DNA from: Modestobacter sp. VKM Ac-2982
Lineage (GTDB): Bacteria > Actinomycetota > Actinomycetes > Mycobacteriales > Geodermatophilaceae
NCBI RefSeq assembly: GCF_026967935.1
Contig: NZ_JAPVBL010000002.1
Span: 124,001 to 188,000 of the forward strand
Length of the DNA stretch: 64,000 nucleotides
Direction of reading: 5' to 3'
Shown: positions 7,592-16,283 of the stretch, one piece after another
Layout: each line of letters starts with the position of its first letter
Position numbering within the stretch: the first letter of the stretch is position 1
Notes under the pieces: generated by a model
What the model saw: the letters and a program-made list of their open reading frames with translations, nothing else
What the model was told of the DNA's origin: nothing
The model's database searches: none
Made by a program: the position numbers and the translations under genes

Positions 7592-8839
7592 TCAGGACCC
7601 GTGCACGGCCTGCCACTGCCGGACCCAGGCCCGGCCGTAGTCGTTGCCGTGCGGGGTGCGCAGCACGGTGTGCACGTGGAAGGGCTGCGGGGTGGAGTAG
7701 TCGAGGAAGACGCCGCAGTGGTGGTCGAGCTCGGCGATCAGCACCGGGGACTGGACTCGGTAGTAGAAGACGTCGCCGGGCTCGGCGCCGCCGATCCAGC
7801 TGAACCAGGTCTCGTCCAGGTGGTCGGTCACCTCGCGCATGCGGGCCCGGCGCGGACCGTCGGGCAGCAGGCCGACGAACTGCTCGACGATCCGCAGGAC
7901 CAGCTGCCGGGCGTCTTCGGGCATGTCCGATACCCGGATGCCCTCGGGCGGGATGACCCGGTTGTCCTGGAAGGCGCCGGCCAGGTGCCGTTCGTCGCCG
8001 GGGTGCACCCGGCCCGGCGGCATGGCCGGGTCGACCATCTGCGCGTAGACGGTGGCCGCCCGCCGCTGCTCCTCGGGCAGGGCGGTCATCACCGCGAGGC
8101 CGGTGGCGATCCGCTCGGTGAAGGACTCGGTGCCGGCGTGCGGGCCCGCGTCGATCTCGTTGGGCTCGGCGCCGAGGAAGACCGGAGAGAGCTGCATCCT
8201 GCCCTCGACGACGAGGCAGTTGAGGGCGCAGTGGTGCCCGAACAGCTGCCAGCCCCAGGGCGCCCGGGGGTCAGGGGTGCCGTAGAGGGCGATGTTGTAG
8301 CTGAACTCGTTGAGCACGTTCTGCAGGCCGACGACCTCGCCGAGGAAGCCGTTGATCAGCATCATCGCGTGGGCGAGCTCGAAGCCCTCGGGGGACAGCG
8401 ACGCGCGGACCAGCGCCAGCGCCCGCTCCCGCACCTCCGAGGGCTGGAACTCCAGCCGCAGGCCGGTGTCGAACTGCATGAACTCCGGGTTGGCCCAGGT
8501 CTGCCACTCCGGTGCGTCCACCGGGAAGGCGATCCGGTCCCGGCCGTCGTCGTCCAGGGCGGCGAGCAGGTCCTGCGCCGCGGCCACCATGGCCGCGACC
8601 GGCGCCTCCTCGCCCGGCTCGGCCGGGGTCAGGGGGTACAGCCCCTCGCGCAGCGTGCCGTCGGAGGTGACCCCGCGGAACTCCTGGAGGTACAGCGGCG
8701 TCCAGCCCTCGACCAGCCCGCCGGTGAAGGTGCCCGGGGTCCGCGCGTGCTCCCGGTAGGCGTAGGGGTCGAGCGCGCGGACGTCGGCCAGCCGGGGGTG
8801 GTCGTGCGGGAAGCGGTACTGCCGGAACTCACCGGTCAC
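7592..8839 (-). CDS. DUF3500 protein, probable aromatic/flavonoid catabolism
   Basis: A 415-residue DUF3500-family protein with no signal peptide. Conserved features visible: WGWQLFGHHCALN (His202, His203), AELDHHCGVFLDY (Glu370, His373, His374), and the end motif HVHTVLRTPHGNDYG (His388, His390, His397). These clustered His, Glu and Asp residues look like metal or acid-base ligands. The family has no function I know with certainty. It overlaps the FAH-family gene by 11 bases and is co-transcribed with an esterase and probably a quercetinase, so it is likely a catabolic enzyme. Because no ring-cleavage dioxygenase is otherwise present, ring opening of the phloroglucinol-type product is a reasonable guess. 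Confidence 0.85.
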   Translation of the reverse strand: MTGEFRQYRFPHDHPRLADVRALDPYAYREHARTPGTFTGGLVEGWTPLYLQEFRGVTSDGTLREGLYPLTPAEPGEEAPVAAMVAAAQDLLAALDDDGRDRIAFPVDAPEWQTWANPEFMQFDTGLRLEFQPSEVRERALALVRASLSPEGFELAHAMMLINGFLGEVVGLQNVLNEFSYNIALYGTPDPRAPWGWQLFGHHCALNCLVVEGRMQLSPVFLGAEPNEIDAGPHAGTESFTERIATGLAVMTALPEEQRRAATVYAQMVDPAMPPGRVHPGDERHLAGAFQDNRVIPPEGIRVSDMPEDARQLVLRIVEQFVGLLPDGPRRARMREVTDHLDETWFSWIGGAEPGDVFYYRVQSPVLIAELDHHCGVFLDYSTPQPFHVHTVLRTPHGNDYGRAWVRQWQAVHGS

Positions 8840-9680
8840 GGCGCGCCTCGTTGCCCACGACCGTGGTGGTCAGCACGCCGAGCTTCTCGACCTCGACCTC
8901 GACGACGTCCCCGGGCTGCATCAGCCACGGGGGTGTCCGGGCGTAGCCGACCCCCGACGGCGTGCCGGTGGCGAGCAGGTCGCCGGGGCGCAGGGTGAAC
9001 GTCCGGGAGATCAGGGAGAGGGTGTCGCCGACGGTGTAGACCATCTCGTCGGTCCGCCCGTCCTGGACGGTCTCGCCGTTGACCCGGGTCTGCACCCGCA
9101 GCCCGTTGCGCAGGTCGCCGACCTCGGAGGCACCGACCAGCGGCCCCAGCGGGCCGGACTTGTCGCCGTTCTTGCCCAAGATCCACTGGCTGGTGAGCTT
9201 CTGCGCCCGCCGGGAGGTCAGGTCGTTGAAGGTGGAGTAGCCGACGACGGCGGCCAGCGCCTCATCGGGGGTGGCGTCGACCAGGGTGCTGCCGACGTAG
9301 GCCATCACCTCGCCCTCCCAGTCCAGGCCGGCCTCGTCGGCGGGCACGGGCACCTCGGCGCCGTCCACGGTCAGCGACTGGGTCCAGCGGGCGAAGAGCG
9401 TCGGGTAGGGCGGGACCTCCTGGTCGCGGAAGCTGCCCTCGGCGACGTGCTTCAGGTAGTTCAGCCCGATGCAGATCACCCGGGCGCCGGGCAGCACCGG
9501 CGGCACGAACTCGACGTCGGTGGCGGACAGCGTCTCCCCGCGGGGCTCGCGCGACAGGTACCCGGTGGCGTCGGCCCAGAAGTCGTCCAGCCCGGCGACC
9601 ACGGTGACCGAGGCGCCGTCCTCGGCCAGTGCGGCGACCTGCACCTCGCCGCCGTCCCGGCGGATGCCGACTGTCCTCAT
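8829..9680 (-). CDS. Fumarylacetoacetate hydrolase (FAH)-family enzyme
   Basis: A 283-residue member of the FAH superfamily: an N-terminal small domain, then VICIGLNYLKHVAEG, the acidic metal-binding stretch DWEGEVMAYVG, the GKNGDKSGPLGP loop, and the closing GDLLATGTPSGVGY. The family hydrolyses C-C bonds of beta-diketo acids or acylpyruvates, or decarboxylates/hydrates related compounds, with Mg2+ or Mn2+. AAGGAGACCCAGC precedes the ATG. It overlaps the esterase upstream by 4 bases (ATGA) and the DUF3500 gene downstream by 11, so the three are translationally coupled. In context it should cleave the ring-opened product of the trihydroxybenzoate branch (inference). Confidence 0.9.
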   Translation of the reverse strand: MRTVGIRRDGGEVQVAALAEDGASVTVVAGLDDFWADATGYLSREPRGETLSATDVEFVPPVLPGARVICIGLNYLKHVAEGSFRDQEVPPYPTLFARWTQSLTVDGAEVPVPADEAGLDWEGEVMAYVGSTLVDATPDEALAAVVGYSTFNDLTSRRAQKLTSQWILGKNGDKSGPLGPLVGASEVGDLRNGLRVQTRVNGETVQDGRTDEMVYTVGDTLSLISRTFTLRPGDLLATGTPSGVGYARTPPWLMQPGDVVEVEVEKLGVLTTTVVGNEARRDR

Positions 9681-10600
9681 GCTGGGTCTCCTTCGTCGAT
9701 CAGGTGGCGCCGCAGGAAGGTGATCGTGCGGTCGAGTGCGTCGGTGGCCGCGTCCGGTGCGCCGAGCCACATGTGGTCGGCGTCGTCGTAGGTGTGCAGC
9801 TCGACGTCCGTCCCTGCCGCGGTCAGGGCGGCGTGCAGCCGCTGGCTCTGCACGGTTGCGACGAACCGGTCGGCCCGGCCGTGCAGCAACAGGACCGGCG
9901 GTGCAGCGGGGGAGACGTGCGTGATCGGGCTGGCCTGCGCCGCCAGGTCGGCGGCCGCGGACACCGGGGCGCCGATCAGCTGCGCCTCTCGGCTGGCCGG
10001 GTCCGCCGGGTCGTTGCCGATGTCGGTCGCCACCGCCGCGACGTCGCTCGGGGCGTACCAGGCGGCCACGGCGGAGACCGCGGACGACGGGCCGGTGACC
10101 CCGACCTCGCCCTCGAGGGCGGGGTCGGTCACCAGCCCGAGCAGCTCGGCCAGGTGGCCGCCGGCCGACTCGCCCCACGACGCGATCCGGTCGGCGTCCA
10201 CCCCCAGCTCGGCGGCTCGGGCGCGCAGCCACCGGACGGCGGCCTTCGCGTCCTGCAGCTGCGCCGGCCAGACCTGCTCCGCGGACAGCCGGTAGTCGAC
10301 GCTGGCCACGGCGACCCCGGCCTGCGCGACCTGCTCGAACGGCGTCGGGACGGCGTCCCGGTACATCGGGCCGACGGCGTGCCGGCTGCCCAGCCGCCAC
10401 CCGCCGCCGTGCAGGAAGACCACGGCCGGCGCCGGGCCGGCACCGGCCGGCAGGTACAGGTCGAGCTCCAGTGGCCGGGCGCCGGGCAGCGCCGCGTACG
10501 GCACGCCGGACAGCACCCGGACGCCGCCGGCGCCCGTGCGGGCCGGGGGCAGCGGCGCCTCGTGGGCGGGTGGAGGGAGCGGGAGGGCGGGCGTGGGCAC
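9677..10600 (-). CDS. Alpha/beta-hydrolase esterase (HSL/BD-FAE type)
   Basis: A 307-residue cytoplasmic esterase: oxyanion motif HGGGW at 64-68, nucleophile Ser145 in GESAGGH, acid in LLLHGRADRFV and catalytic His in the YDDADHMWLG segment. It overlaps the FAH-family gene by four bases. Quercetin dioxygenation gives a depside ester (2-protocatechuoyl-phloroglucinol carboxylate), and an esterase is needed to split it; position makes this the obvious candidate, though specificity is not readable. It is clearly paralogous to the esterase at 22117 (both have PAQLxDAKAAVR and GESAGGHLA). Confidence 0.88.
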   Translation of the reverse strand: MPTPALPLPPPAHEAPLPPARTGAGGVRVLSGVPYAALPGARPLELDLYLPAGAGPAPAVVFLHGGGWRLGSRHAVGPMYRDAVPTPFEQVAQAGVAVASVDYRLSAEQVWPAQLQDAKAAVRWLRARAAELGVDADRIASWGESAGGHLAELLGLVTDPALEGEVGVTGPSSAVSAVAAWYAPSDVAAVATDIGNDPADPASREAQLIGAPVSAAADLAAQASPITHVSPAAPPVLLLHGRADRFVATVQSQRLHAALTAAGTDVELHTYDDADHMWLGAPDAATDALDRTITFLRRHLIDEGDPA

Positions 10601-10619
10601 GGGTCTCCTCAGGGCGCGC

Positions 10620-10657
10620 TCCCGGCGCCGAGGGCGGCTGTGCTCTCGGCGCCGGGA
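10620..10657. terminator. Hairpin between the quercetinase and esterase genes
   Basis: TCCCGGCGCCGAG, a 12-base loop and CTCGGCGCCGGGA form a perfect 13-bp stem in the 79-base gap between the cupin stop and the esterase start (minus strand). No U-tract. It could be a partial terminator that makes the dioxygenase more abundant than the downstream enzymes, or an RNA-processing/stability element. Confidence 0.6.
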
Positions 10658-10679
10658 ACGGGGTGGTGGTCGGCGCGGG

Positions 10680-11240
10680 TCAGGCGGTGGGCTCGGGCCA
10701 CTGGAAGTCGGGCTTGAACTGCATGTTGTGCTGCTGGGCAGCGGCCTGCATGCGCGGGAAGTCCGGGATGAACGGCGGCTGGTCGGCAGCCGTGGAGTCC
10801 GTCGGGGTGCCCATGTGCTGGAAGAACCGTTCGAACCCGCCGGAGAGCGTGCCCATCATCCGGGCGTGCTCGACGATCTGGTAGGCGTGCGCGAACCCGG
10901 CCGGGACGTAGCCGAAGTCGCCGGGGGTGAGCAGCTGCGACTGCTTGCCGCCCTCGGCGTCCTCGAAGAAGAGCCGGACCTTGCCCTCGAGCACGTAGAA
11001 CGTCTCGTGGGTCTCGTTGTGCGAGTGCGTCGGGATGACGTCGCCGGCGGGGGAGTCCGCGGTGACGATGCCGAACTGGCCGTCGGTCTCGTCGCCGGAG
11101 AGCAGCACGGTGAACAGGTCACCGAACAGCTTGGCGTGCTCGCCCTCGCCGCGGCGCAGCACGTAGGGCTGGGGCTTGCCGGGCAGCACGCCCTGCCACT
11201 GCGGGCCCTTCGCGGGGTCGATCAGGTACTCGAAGCTCAT
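10680..11240 (-). CDS. Quercetin 2,3-dioxygenase-like cupin
   Basis: A 186-residue monocupin. Cupin motif 1 is complete: Gly66, His72, His74, Glu79 and Gly86 (within PTHSHNETHETFYVLEG), and motif 2 has GDFGYVPAGFAH with His118, giving the 3-His/1-Glu metal site of quercetinases. The length equals that of the Streptomyces monocupin quercetinase QueD as I recall it. Reaction: O2-dependent opening of the flavonol C-ring with release of CO. Start at 11240 chosen for GGGAGC 5 bases upstream. A copy of the shared operator at 11315 and a palindrome at 11280 lie upstream. Other cupins can share these motifs, but the glycosidase-rich context supports a flavonol substrate. Confidence 0.82.
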   Translation of the reverse strand: MSFEYLIDPAKGPQWQGVLPGKPQPYVLRRGEGEHAKLFGDLFTVLLSGDETDGQFGIVTADSPAGDVIPTHSHNETHETFYVLEGKVRLFFEDAEGGKQSQLLTPGDFGYVPAGFAHAYQIVEHARMMGTLSGGFERFFQHMGTPTDSTAADQPPFIPDFPRMQAAAQQHNMQFKPDFQWPEPTA

Positions 11241-11279
11241 GGGGTGCTCCCGGGTCGGTGTCGGCGTTGACGGTCCTGA

Positions 11280-11305
11280 GCCTCGGTGACCGGGGTCACC
11301 GAGGC
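11280..11305. promoter_or_regulatory. Perfect 12-bp inverted repeat upstream of the quercetinase gene
   Basis: GCCTCGGTGACC, GG, GGTCACCGAGGC: a 26-base perfect palindrome 40-65 bases before the quercetinase ATG and downstream of the GH1 stop. It could terminate GH1 transcription or act as a second operator; with a 2-base spacer it is a better DNA dyad than an RNA hairpin. Confidence 0.5.
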
Positions 11306-11314
11306 CCAGGGTGG

Positions 11315-11329
11315 TGCCATTGGGCGGCA
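11315..11329. promoter_or_regulatory. IclR-type operator, copy 2
   Basis: TGCCATTGGGCGGCA, 13 of 15 identical to copy 1, 75 bases upstream of the quercetinase start and just past the GH1 stop codon. The position suits control of a promoter for the quercetinase-esterase-FAH-DUF3500 operon. Confidence 0.68.
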
Positions 11330-11335
11330 GGTGGA

Positions 11336-12508
<1,173 letters not shown>

Positions 12509-12621
12509 GCGGTGGGCCTCCAGCGGTGTCGGGAGACCGTGCCACACGGGCAGGCACGGCGCTCCTCGTCGATCGACGTCCCGCGAGCATGCGTGACGCC
12601 GCTCACCGTGATCAGCACCGC

Positions 12622-12636
12622 TGCCGGCCAATGGCA
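12622..12636. promoter_or_regulatory. IclR-type operator, copy 3 (reverse orientation)
   Basis: TGCCGGCCAATGGCA; its reverse complement TGCCATTGGCCGGCA differs from copy 1 at one base. It lies between the IclR gene stop (12648) and the GH1 start (12508), placing GH1 under separate control. Confidence 0.7.
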
Positions 12637-12647
12637 GAGGAGTCGGA

Positions 12648-13454
12648 TCAGGGGGTCCCGGGTGCCCGCCAGGCGCCGAGCCCACGGGAGATGCCCCGTG
12701 CGGCCGTGCGCACCGCCGGCCCGAGGAGTCGTGGCTCGGCGTTCTCCGCGGGCACCAGCACCGACAGCGCGGCGACGACGGTGCCCTGGGCGTCGTGCAC
12801 CGGGGCGGCGACGGAGACGATCGGCTCCGGGGCGCCCCGGCGGAAGGTGGCCAGCCCGTCCCGCCGGATCTCCGCCAGCGTGCGCCGCAGCGCCGCGGGC
12901 GACACCGGGATCTGCTCCGGGAGGTGCATCAGCGGCTGCCCGAGCACGTGCTCCTGGAACCCGGACTCCGCGAAGGCCAGGAGCACCAGTCCGACTCCGG
13001 TGGAGTGCAGGGGCATCCGCCCGCCGGGCCGGTAGAGGGCGGCGACGGCCCCGTGGGACGAGAGCCGCTCCACCATCAGCGCCTCCTCGCCCTCCAGGAC
13101 GGCGAGGAGCACGTGCTGCCGGGTCACCTCCTCCAGGTCGCCCATGAACGGGAGGGCCACCCGGCGGAGCTCGTGGCTGCGGGGGGTGAGCGACGCCACC
13201 TCCCACAGCCGCATGCCGATGGAGAAGCGGCCGTCGGTGCCCCGCTCGAGGGCGCCCCACTCCAGCAGCCGGCCGGCCAGCCGCAGCGCCGAGCTGGCCG
13301 GGATGCCCGTGCGCCGGCTGAGCTCGCTGAGGGTCAGGTACGGGCGGTTGCTGTCGAAGGCGCCGAGCAGGGCGAGGGCCCGGTCGACGACGGGATCGCC
13401 CTGTGGAGGGCGCCGGCCGCGGACCCGCGTGCCGGGGGAGACGTCGTCCGTCAC
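12648..13454 (-). CDS. IclR-family transcriptional regulator of the island
   Basis: A 268-residue IclR protein: N-terminal winged helix (LSELSRRTGIPASSALRLAG at about 45-65) and a C-terminal ligand-binding domain ending in IVSVAAPVHDAQGTVVAALSV. The GTG at 13454 is chosen because AGGAG lies 9 bases upstream; the reading frame stays open far upstream only because of high GC. The gene is transcribed away from the ABC-transporter operon, and a copy of the repeated 15-bp site lies 48 bases upstream of it. Sites of this type lie before five transcription units of the island, so this protein is the likely regulator of the regulon and of itself. The effector is unknown; a flavonoid or phenolic acid is plausible. 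Confidence 0.9.
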   Translation of the reverse strand: MTDDVSPGTRVRGRRPPQGDPVVDRALALLGAFDSNRPYLTLSELSRRTGIPASSALRLAGRLLEWGALERGTDGRFSIGMRLWEVASLTPRSHELRRVALPFMGDLEEVTRQHVLLAVLEGEEALMVERLSSHGAVAALYRPGGRMPLHSTGVGLVLLAFAESGFQEHVLGQPLMHLPEQIPVSPAALRRTLAEIRRDGLATFRRGAPEPIVSVAAPVHDAQGTVVAALSVLVPAENAEPRLLGPAVRTAARGISRGLGAWRAPGTP

Positions 13455-13501
13455 GCAAGAGGCTCCTGGATCTCGTCGATGAGGCGCAGGCCACAGTTGT
13501 G

Positions 13502-13516
13502 TTCCATTGACCGGCA
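13502..13516. promoter_or_regulatory. IclR-type operator, copy 4, in the divergent regulator/transporter region
   Basis: TTCCATTGACCGGCA, one mismatch to copy 1, lies 48 bases upstream of the IclR start and 119 bases upstream of the substrate-binding-protein start. The position suits autoregulation plus control of the transporter operon. Confidence 0.7.
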
Positions 13517-13634
13517 TTGTGCCTGACGTCACGGCGAGGCCCATCGCACTGTTGCTGCCAAGCCGGTTCCCCGGCGCGGCCGAGTCCCCGGCCGACATGA
13601 CCCCTCCGTAATGAAGCGAAGGAGCCAGACCGGT

Positions 13635-15227
13635 ATGAAGCTGTTCCGGACTCGTGACCCCCTGGTCGTTCCCCGACCCTCCCTGACGCGAACCGGCGTC
13701 GCCGTCCTGGCCGCCGGTGCGCTCACCTCGCTCGCCGCGTGCGGTGGCGGCAGCAACGGCGGTGGCACCTCCAGCCAGAGCCCGAGCGACACGCTGACCT
13801 TCGCCTACGACGCGGACGCCGCCCCGACCGGCTACGACCCGCTGGAGTACTCGCAGGGTCAGTTCACCTTCTTCAGCGCCCTGTACGACTCGCTGTTCGT
13901 GACCCAGCCGGACGGCACCGTGGCGCCGAGCCTGGTCACCGAGTCCAGCAACAACGAGGACGACACCCAGACGACGCTGACCCTGCGCGAGGGCGTCACG
14001 TTCGCCGACGGCGCGGAGCTGACCGCGGAGATCGTCAAGGCCAACCTGGACCGGCGCAACGACGCCGACCTGGAGGCCTACGGCGCGCTCGCCACCGGAG
14101 GGGCCAGCGAGATCGTCGACGTGGCGGCGCCCGACCCGCAGACCGTCGTCATCACCTGGGCACAGCCGCAGGCCAGCCCGGAGAACAACCTCACCGACAC
14201 GGCCGGCGTCATCGTCGGGCCCGACGGTCTCGCCGACCCCGCGTCGCTGGAGACCACCCCGGACGGGTCGGGCGCCTACACCCTCAACGCGGGGGAGACC
14301 ACGCGGGCCAGCACCTACACGCTGGACAAGAACGACCAGGCGTGGAACGCCGGCGAGTGGGCCTACGACAGTGTCGTGTTCAACGTGATCACCGACCCCC
14401 AGGCGCTGGCAAACGCGGTCATCTCCGGTCAGGCCGACGTCGCCACGATCCTCAAGCCGACCACGATCGACATGGTCGAGCAGCGGTCGAGCCTGGCGAA
14501 GGTGGGCGGGACCATCGTCGGCTTCCCGGTCATCGACAAGACCGGTGCCACCAACCCCGCCTTCGCCGACGAGCGGGTCCGGCAGGCGATCAGCTACGCC
14601 ATCGACCGGGAGGCGATCGTCGAGCAGCTGCACCCCGGCGCCCAGCCGACGGCCCAGCTGTTCCCGGCCGAGGCCGAGGGCTTCGACCCCGCGCTGAACG
14701 AGGAGTTCGGGTACGACCCCGAGCGCGCCCGCGAGCTGCTCGCCGAGGCCGGCCTGCCCGACGGGTTCTCCTTCGACATCACGGTGCTCGGCCAGCCGAC
14801 GGAGGACCAGGTGGTCATCCAGCAGCAGCTGGCCGAGGTCGGCATCGCGATGAACTTCGTGACCGCCACCTCGACCGACCAGGTGTTCGCCGCGGTGCGC
14901 ACCGACCCGCTGATCTTCGGGCCGATGGCGATCGGTGGCCAGCCGGCCGGTTGGGTCGCCGGGGTCCTCTACGGCGGCTTCATGAACATGCAGGGCGCGA
15001 CCGAGCCGGAGATCCAGAGCGCGCTGGGCGCTGCCCTCGGCACGACCGGCGAGGCCAGGGAGCAGGCGCTCGGCGAGCTGAACCGGGCCATCGCGGAGAA
15101 CGGCTGGTACATCCCGGTCTACGAGGACTACGCCTACACCGGCTACAACGCCGAGAAGGTGGTCGAGCCCTCCTACGCGGGGACGAACAACTACCTGGTC
15201 CTCTCCGAGGTCGAGCCGGCGGCCTGA
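13635..15227 (+). CDS. ABC transporter substrate-binding lipoprotein (family 5, DppA/OppA-like)
   Basis: A 530-residue lipoprotein: signal peptide with lipobox TSLAAC (Cys36), a Gly/Ser-rich linker, then a family 5 (SBP_bac_5) binding domain with YDPLEY early, RQAISYAIDREAIVEQL near residue 315 and the C-terminal YIPVYEDYAYTGYN. The family carries di-/oligopeptides, nickel and also oligosaccharides and glycosides. GAAGGAG precedes the ATG at 13635 at 10-base spacing, which is preferred over the ATG at 13611. It is the first gene of a long operon containing rhamnosidases, so the likely cargo is a glycoside. A strong hairpin follows at 15242. Confidence 0.92.
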   Translation: MKLFRTRDPLVVPRPSLTRTGVAVLAAGALTSLAACGGGSNGGGTSSQSPSDTLTFAYDADAAPTGYDPLEYSQGQFTFFSALYDSLFVTQPDGTVAPSLVTESSNNEDDTQTTLTLREGVTFADGAELTAEIVKANLDRRNDADLEAYGALATGGASEIVDVAAPDPQTVVITWAQPQASPENNLTDTAGVIVGPDGLADPASLETTPDGSGAYTLNAGETTRASTYTLDKNDQAWNAGEWAYDSVVFNVITDPQALANAVISGQADVATILKPTTIDMVEQRSSLAKVGGTIVGFPVIDKTGATNPAFADERVRQAISYAIDREAIVEQLHPGAQPTAQLFPAEAEGFDPALNEEFGYDPERARELLAEAGLPDGFSFDITVLGQPTEDQVVIQQQLAEVGIAMNFVTATSTDQVFAAVRTDPLIFGPMAIGGQPAGWVAGVLYGGFMNMQGATEPEIQSALGAALGTTGEAREQALGELNRAIAENGWYIPVYEDYAYTGYNAEKVVEPSYAGTNNYLVLSEVEPAA

Positions 15228-15241
15228 GCCGCCCGGCACCG

Positions 15242-15275
15242 GCCGGTGGCCGCGGGACGTCCCGCGGCCACCGGC
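15242..15275 (+). terminator. Intercistronic hairpin after the substrate-binding-protein gene
   Basis: A perfect 16-bp stem (GCCGGTGGCCGCGGGA and its complement) with a 2-base loop in the 114-base gap between the binding-protein and permease genes. Such hairpins often act as partial terminators or 3'-end stabilisers that raise binding-protein levels above those of the membrane parts. Confidence 0.65.
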
Positions 15276-15341
15276 GTCCCTCACACCGCTCCCCGGACCC
15301 TGGCCCCTGGCTACCGGACCCGTACGCCGAAGGACCCCGTG

Positions 15342-16283
15342 ATGCTCCCTTTCCTCGCCCGGCGGATGGCCATGGCCATCGGCACGGTGCTCGCCGCGGT
15401 GGTGATCAGCTTCCTGCTGGTGCACGCCACCGACACCTCCCCGGGCGCCGTCCGGCTGGGCACGAACGCGACCCCCGAGCGGATCGTCGCGGAGAACGAG
15501 GCGCTGGGCTGGAACCGGCCGCTGCCCACCCAGTTCTTCGACTACCTGGGTGACCTGGTGCGCGGCGACCTGGGCACGTCGCTCATCGACGGCCGTTCGA
15601 TCGCCGCCGACCTGGCCGACCGGGTTCCGGTGACCGCGTCGATCGCGCTGTTCGCCACCCTCCTGTCCGGTGTCCTCGGCATCGTCCTGGGGGTCGCCGC
15701 GGCGTTCCGCGGCGGCCGGGTGGCCCGCCTCATCACCACCGGCAGCGGGGTGGCGCTGTCCCTGCCGGTCTTCTGGGTCGGCATCCTGCTGGTCTACGTG
15801 CTGGCGCTCCAGCTGGGCTGGCTGCCGGCCACCGGGTACGTGCCGTTCACCGTGGACCCGGTCGGGTGGTTCACCAGCCTGCTGATCCCGGTGATCGCGC
15901 TGACCATCGGCGGGGCGGCGATCGTCGCGCGGACGGCGAACGCCGGCCTGCGGCAGGCGCTGGGCCAGGAGCACGTCCGGACGCTGCGGGCGATGGGCAC
16001 GCCGGAGTGGCGGATCCGCTACGTGCACGCGCTGCGGTTCGCCAGCCTCCCCGTCGTCTCCGTCCTCGGCATCCAGTTCATCGCCCTCTTCGGCGGCTCG
16101 GTGATCATCGAGAACCTCTTCGCACTGCCCGGGCTGGGACAGGCCGGGCAGGCCGCCGCGGCCTCCAGCGACTTCCCGGCCCTGGTGGGTGTCGTGGTGG
16201 TGGCCACCGTCGTCGTCGTGCTCATCAACCTGCTGCTCGACCTGGTCGTGGCGGCACTGGACCCGAAGGTGCGTGCATCGTGA
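15342..16283 (+). CDS. ABC transporter permease (DppB-like)
   Basis: A 313-residue membrane protein with about six transmembrane segments and the family-typical N-terminal helix (FLARRMAMAIGTVLAAVVIS) and EAA-type cytoplasmic loop around QEHVRTLRAMGTPEWRIRYV. GAAGGA lies 8 bases before the ATG; a GTG directly in front (15339) is an alternative. It forms the translocation pathway with the fused permease domain of the next gene, which it overlaps by 4 bases. Confidence 0.92.
   Translation: MLPFLARRMAMAIGTVLAAVVISFLLVHATDTSPGAVRLGTNATPERIVAENEALGWNRPLPTQFFDYLGDLVRGDLGTSLIDGRSIAADLADRVPVTASIALFATLLSGVLGIVLGVAAAFRGGRVARLITTGSGVALSLPVFWVGILLVYVLALQLGWLPATGYVPFTVDPVGWFTSLLIPVIALTIGGAAIVARTANAGLRQALGQEHVRTLRAMGTPEWRIRYVHALRFASLPVVSVLGIQFIALFGGSVIIENLFALPGLGQAGQAAAASSDFPALVGVVVVATVVVVLINLLLDLVVAALDPKVRAS

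Noticed and set aside
12648-16028. Very long minus-strand frame (over 1,100 codons) that includes the IclR gene
   Set aside because: Only the part from GTG 13454 has a ribosome site and IclR motifs; the upstream extension is antisense to the transporter genes.
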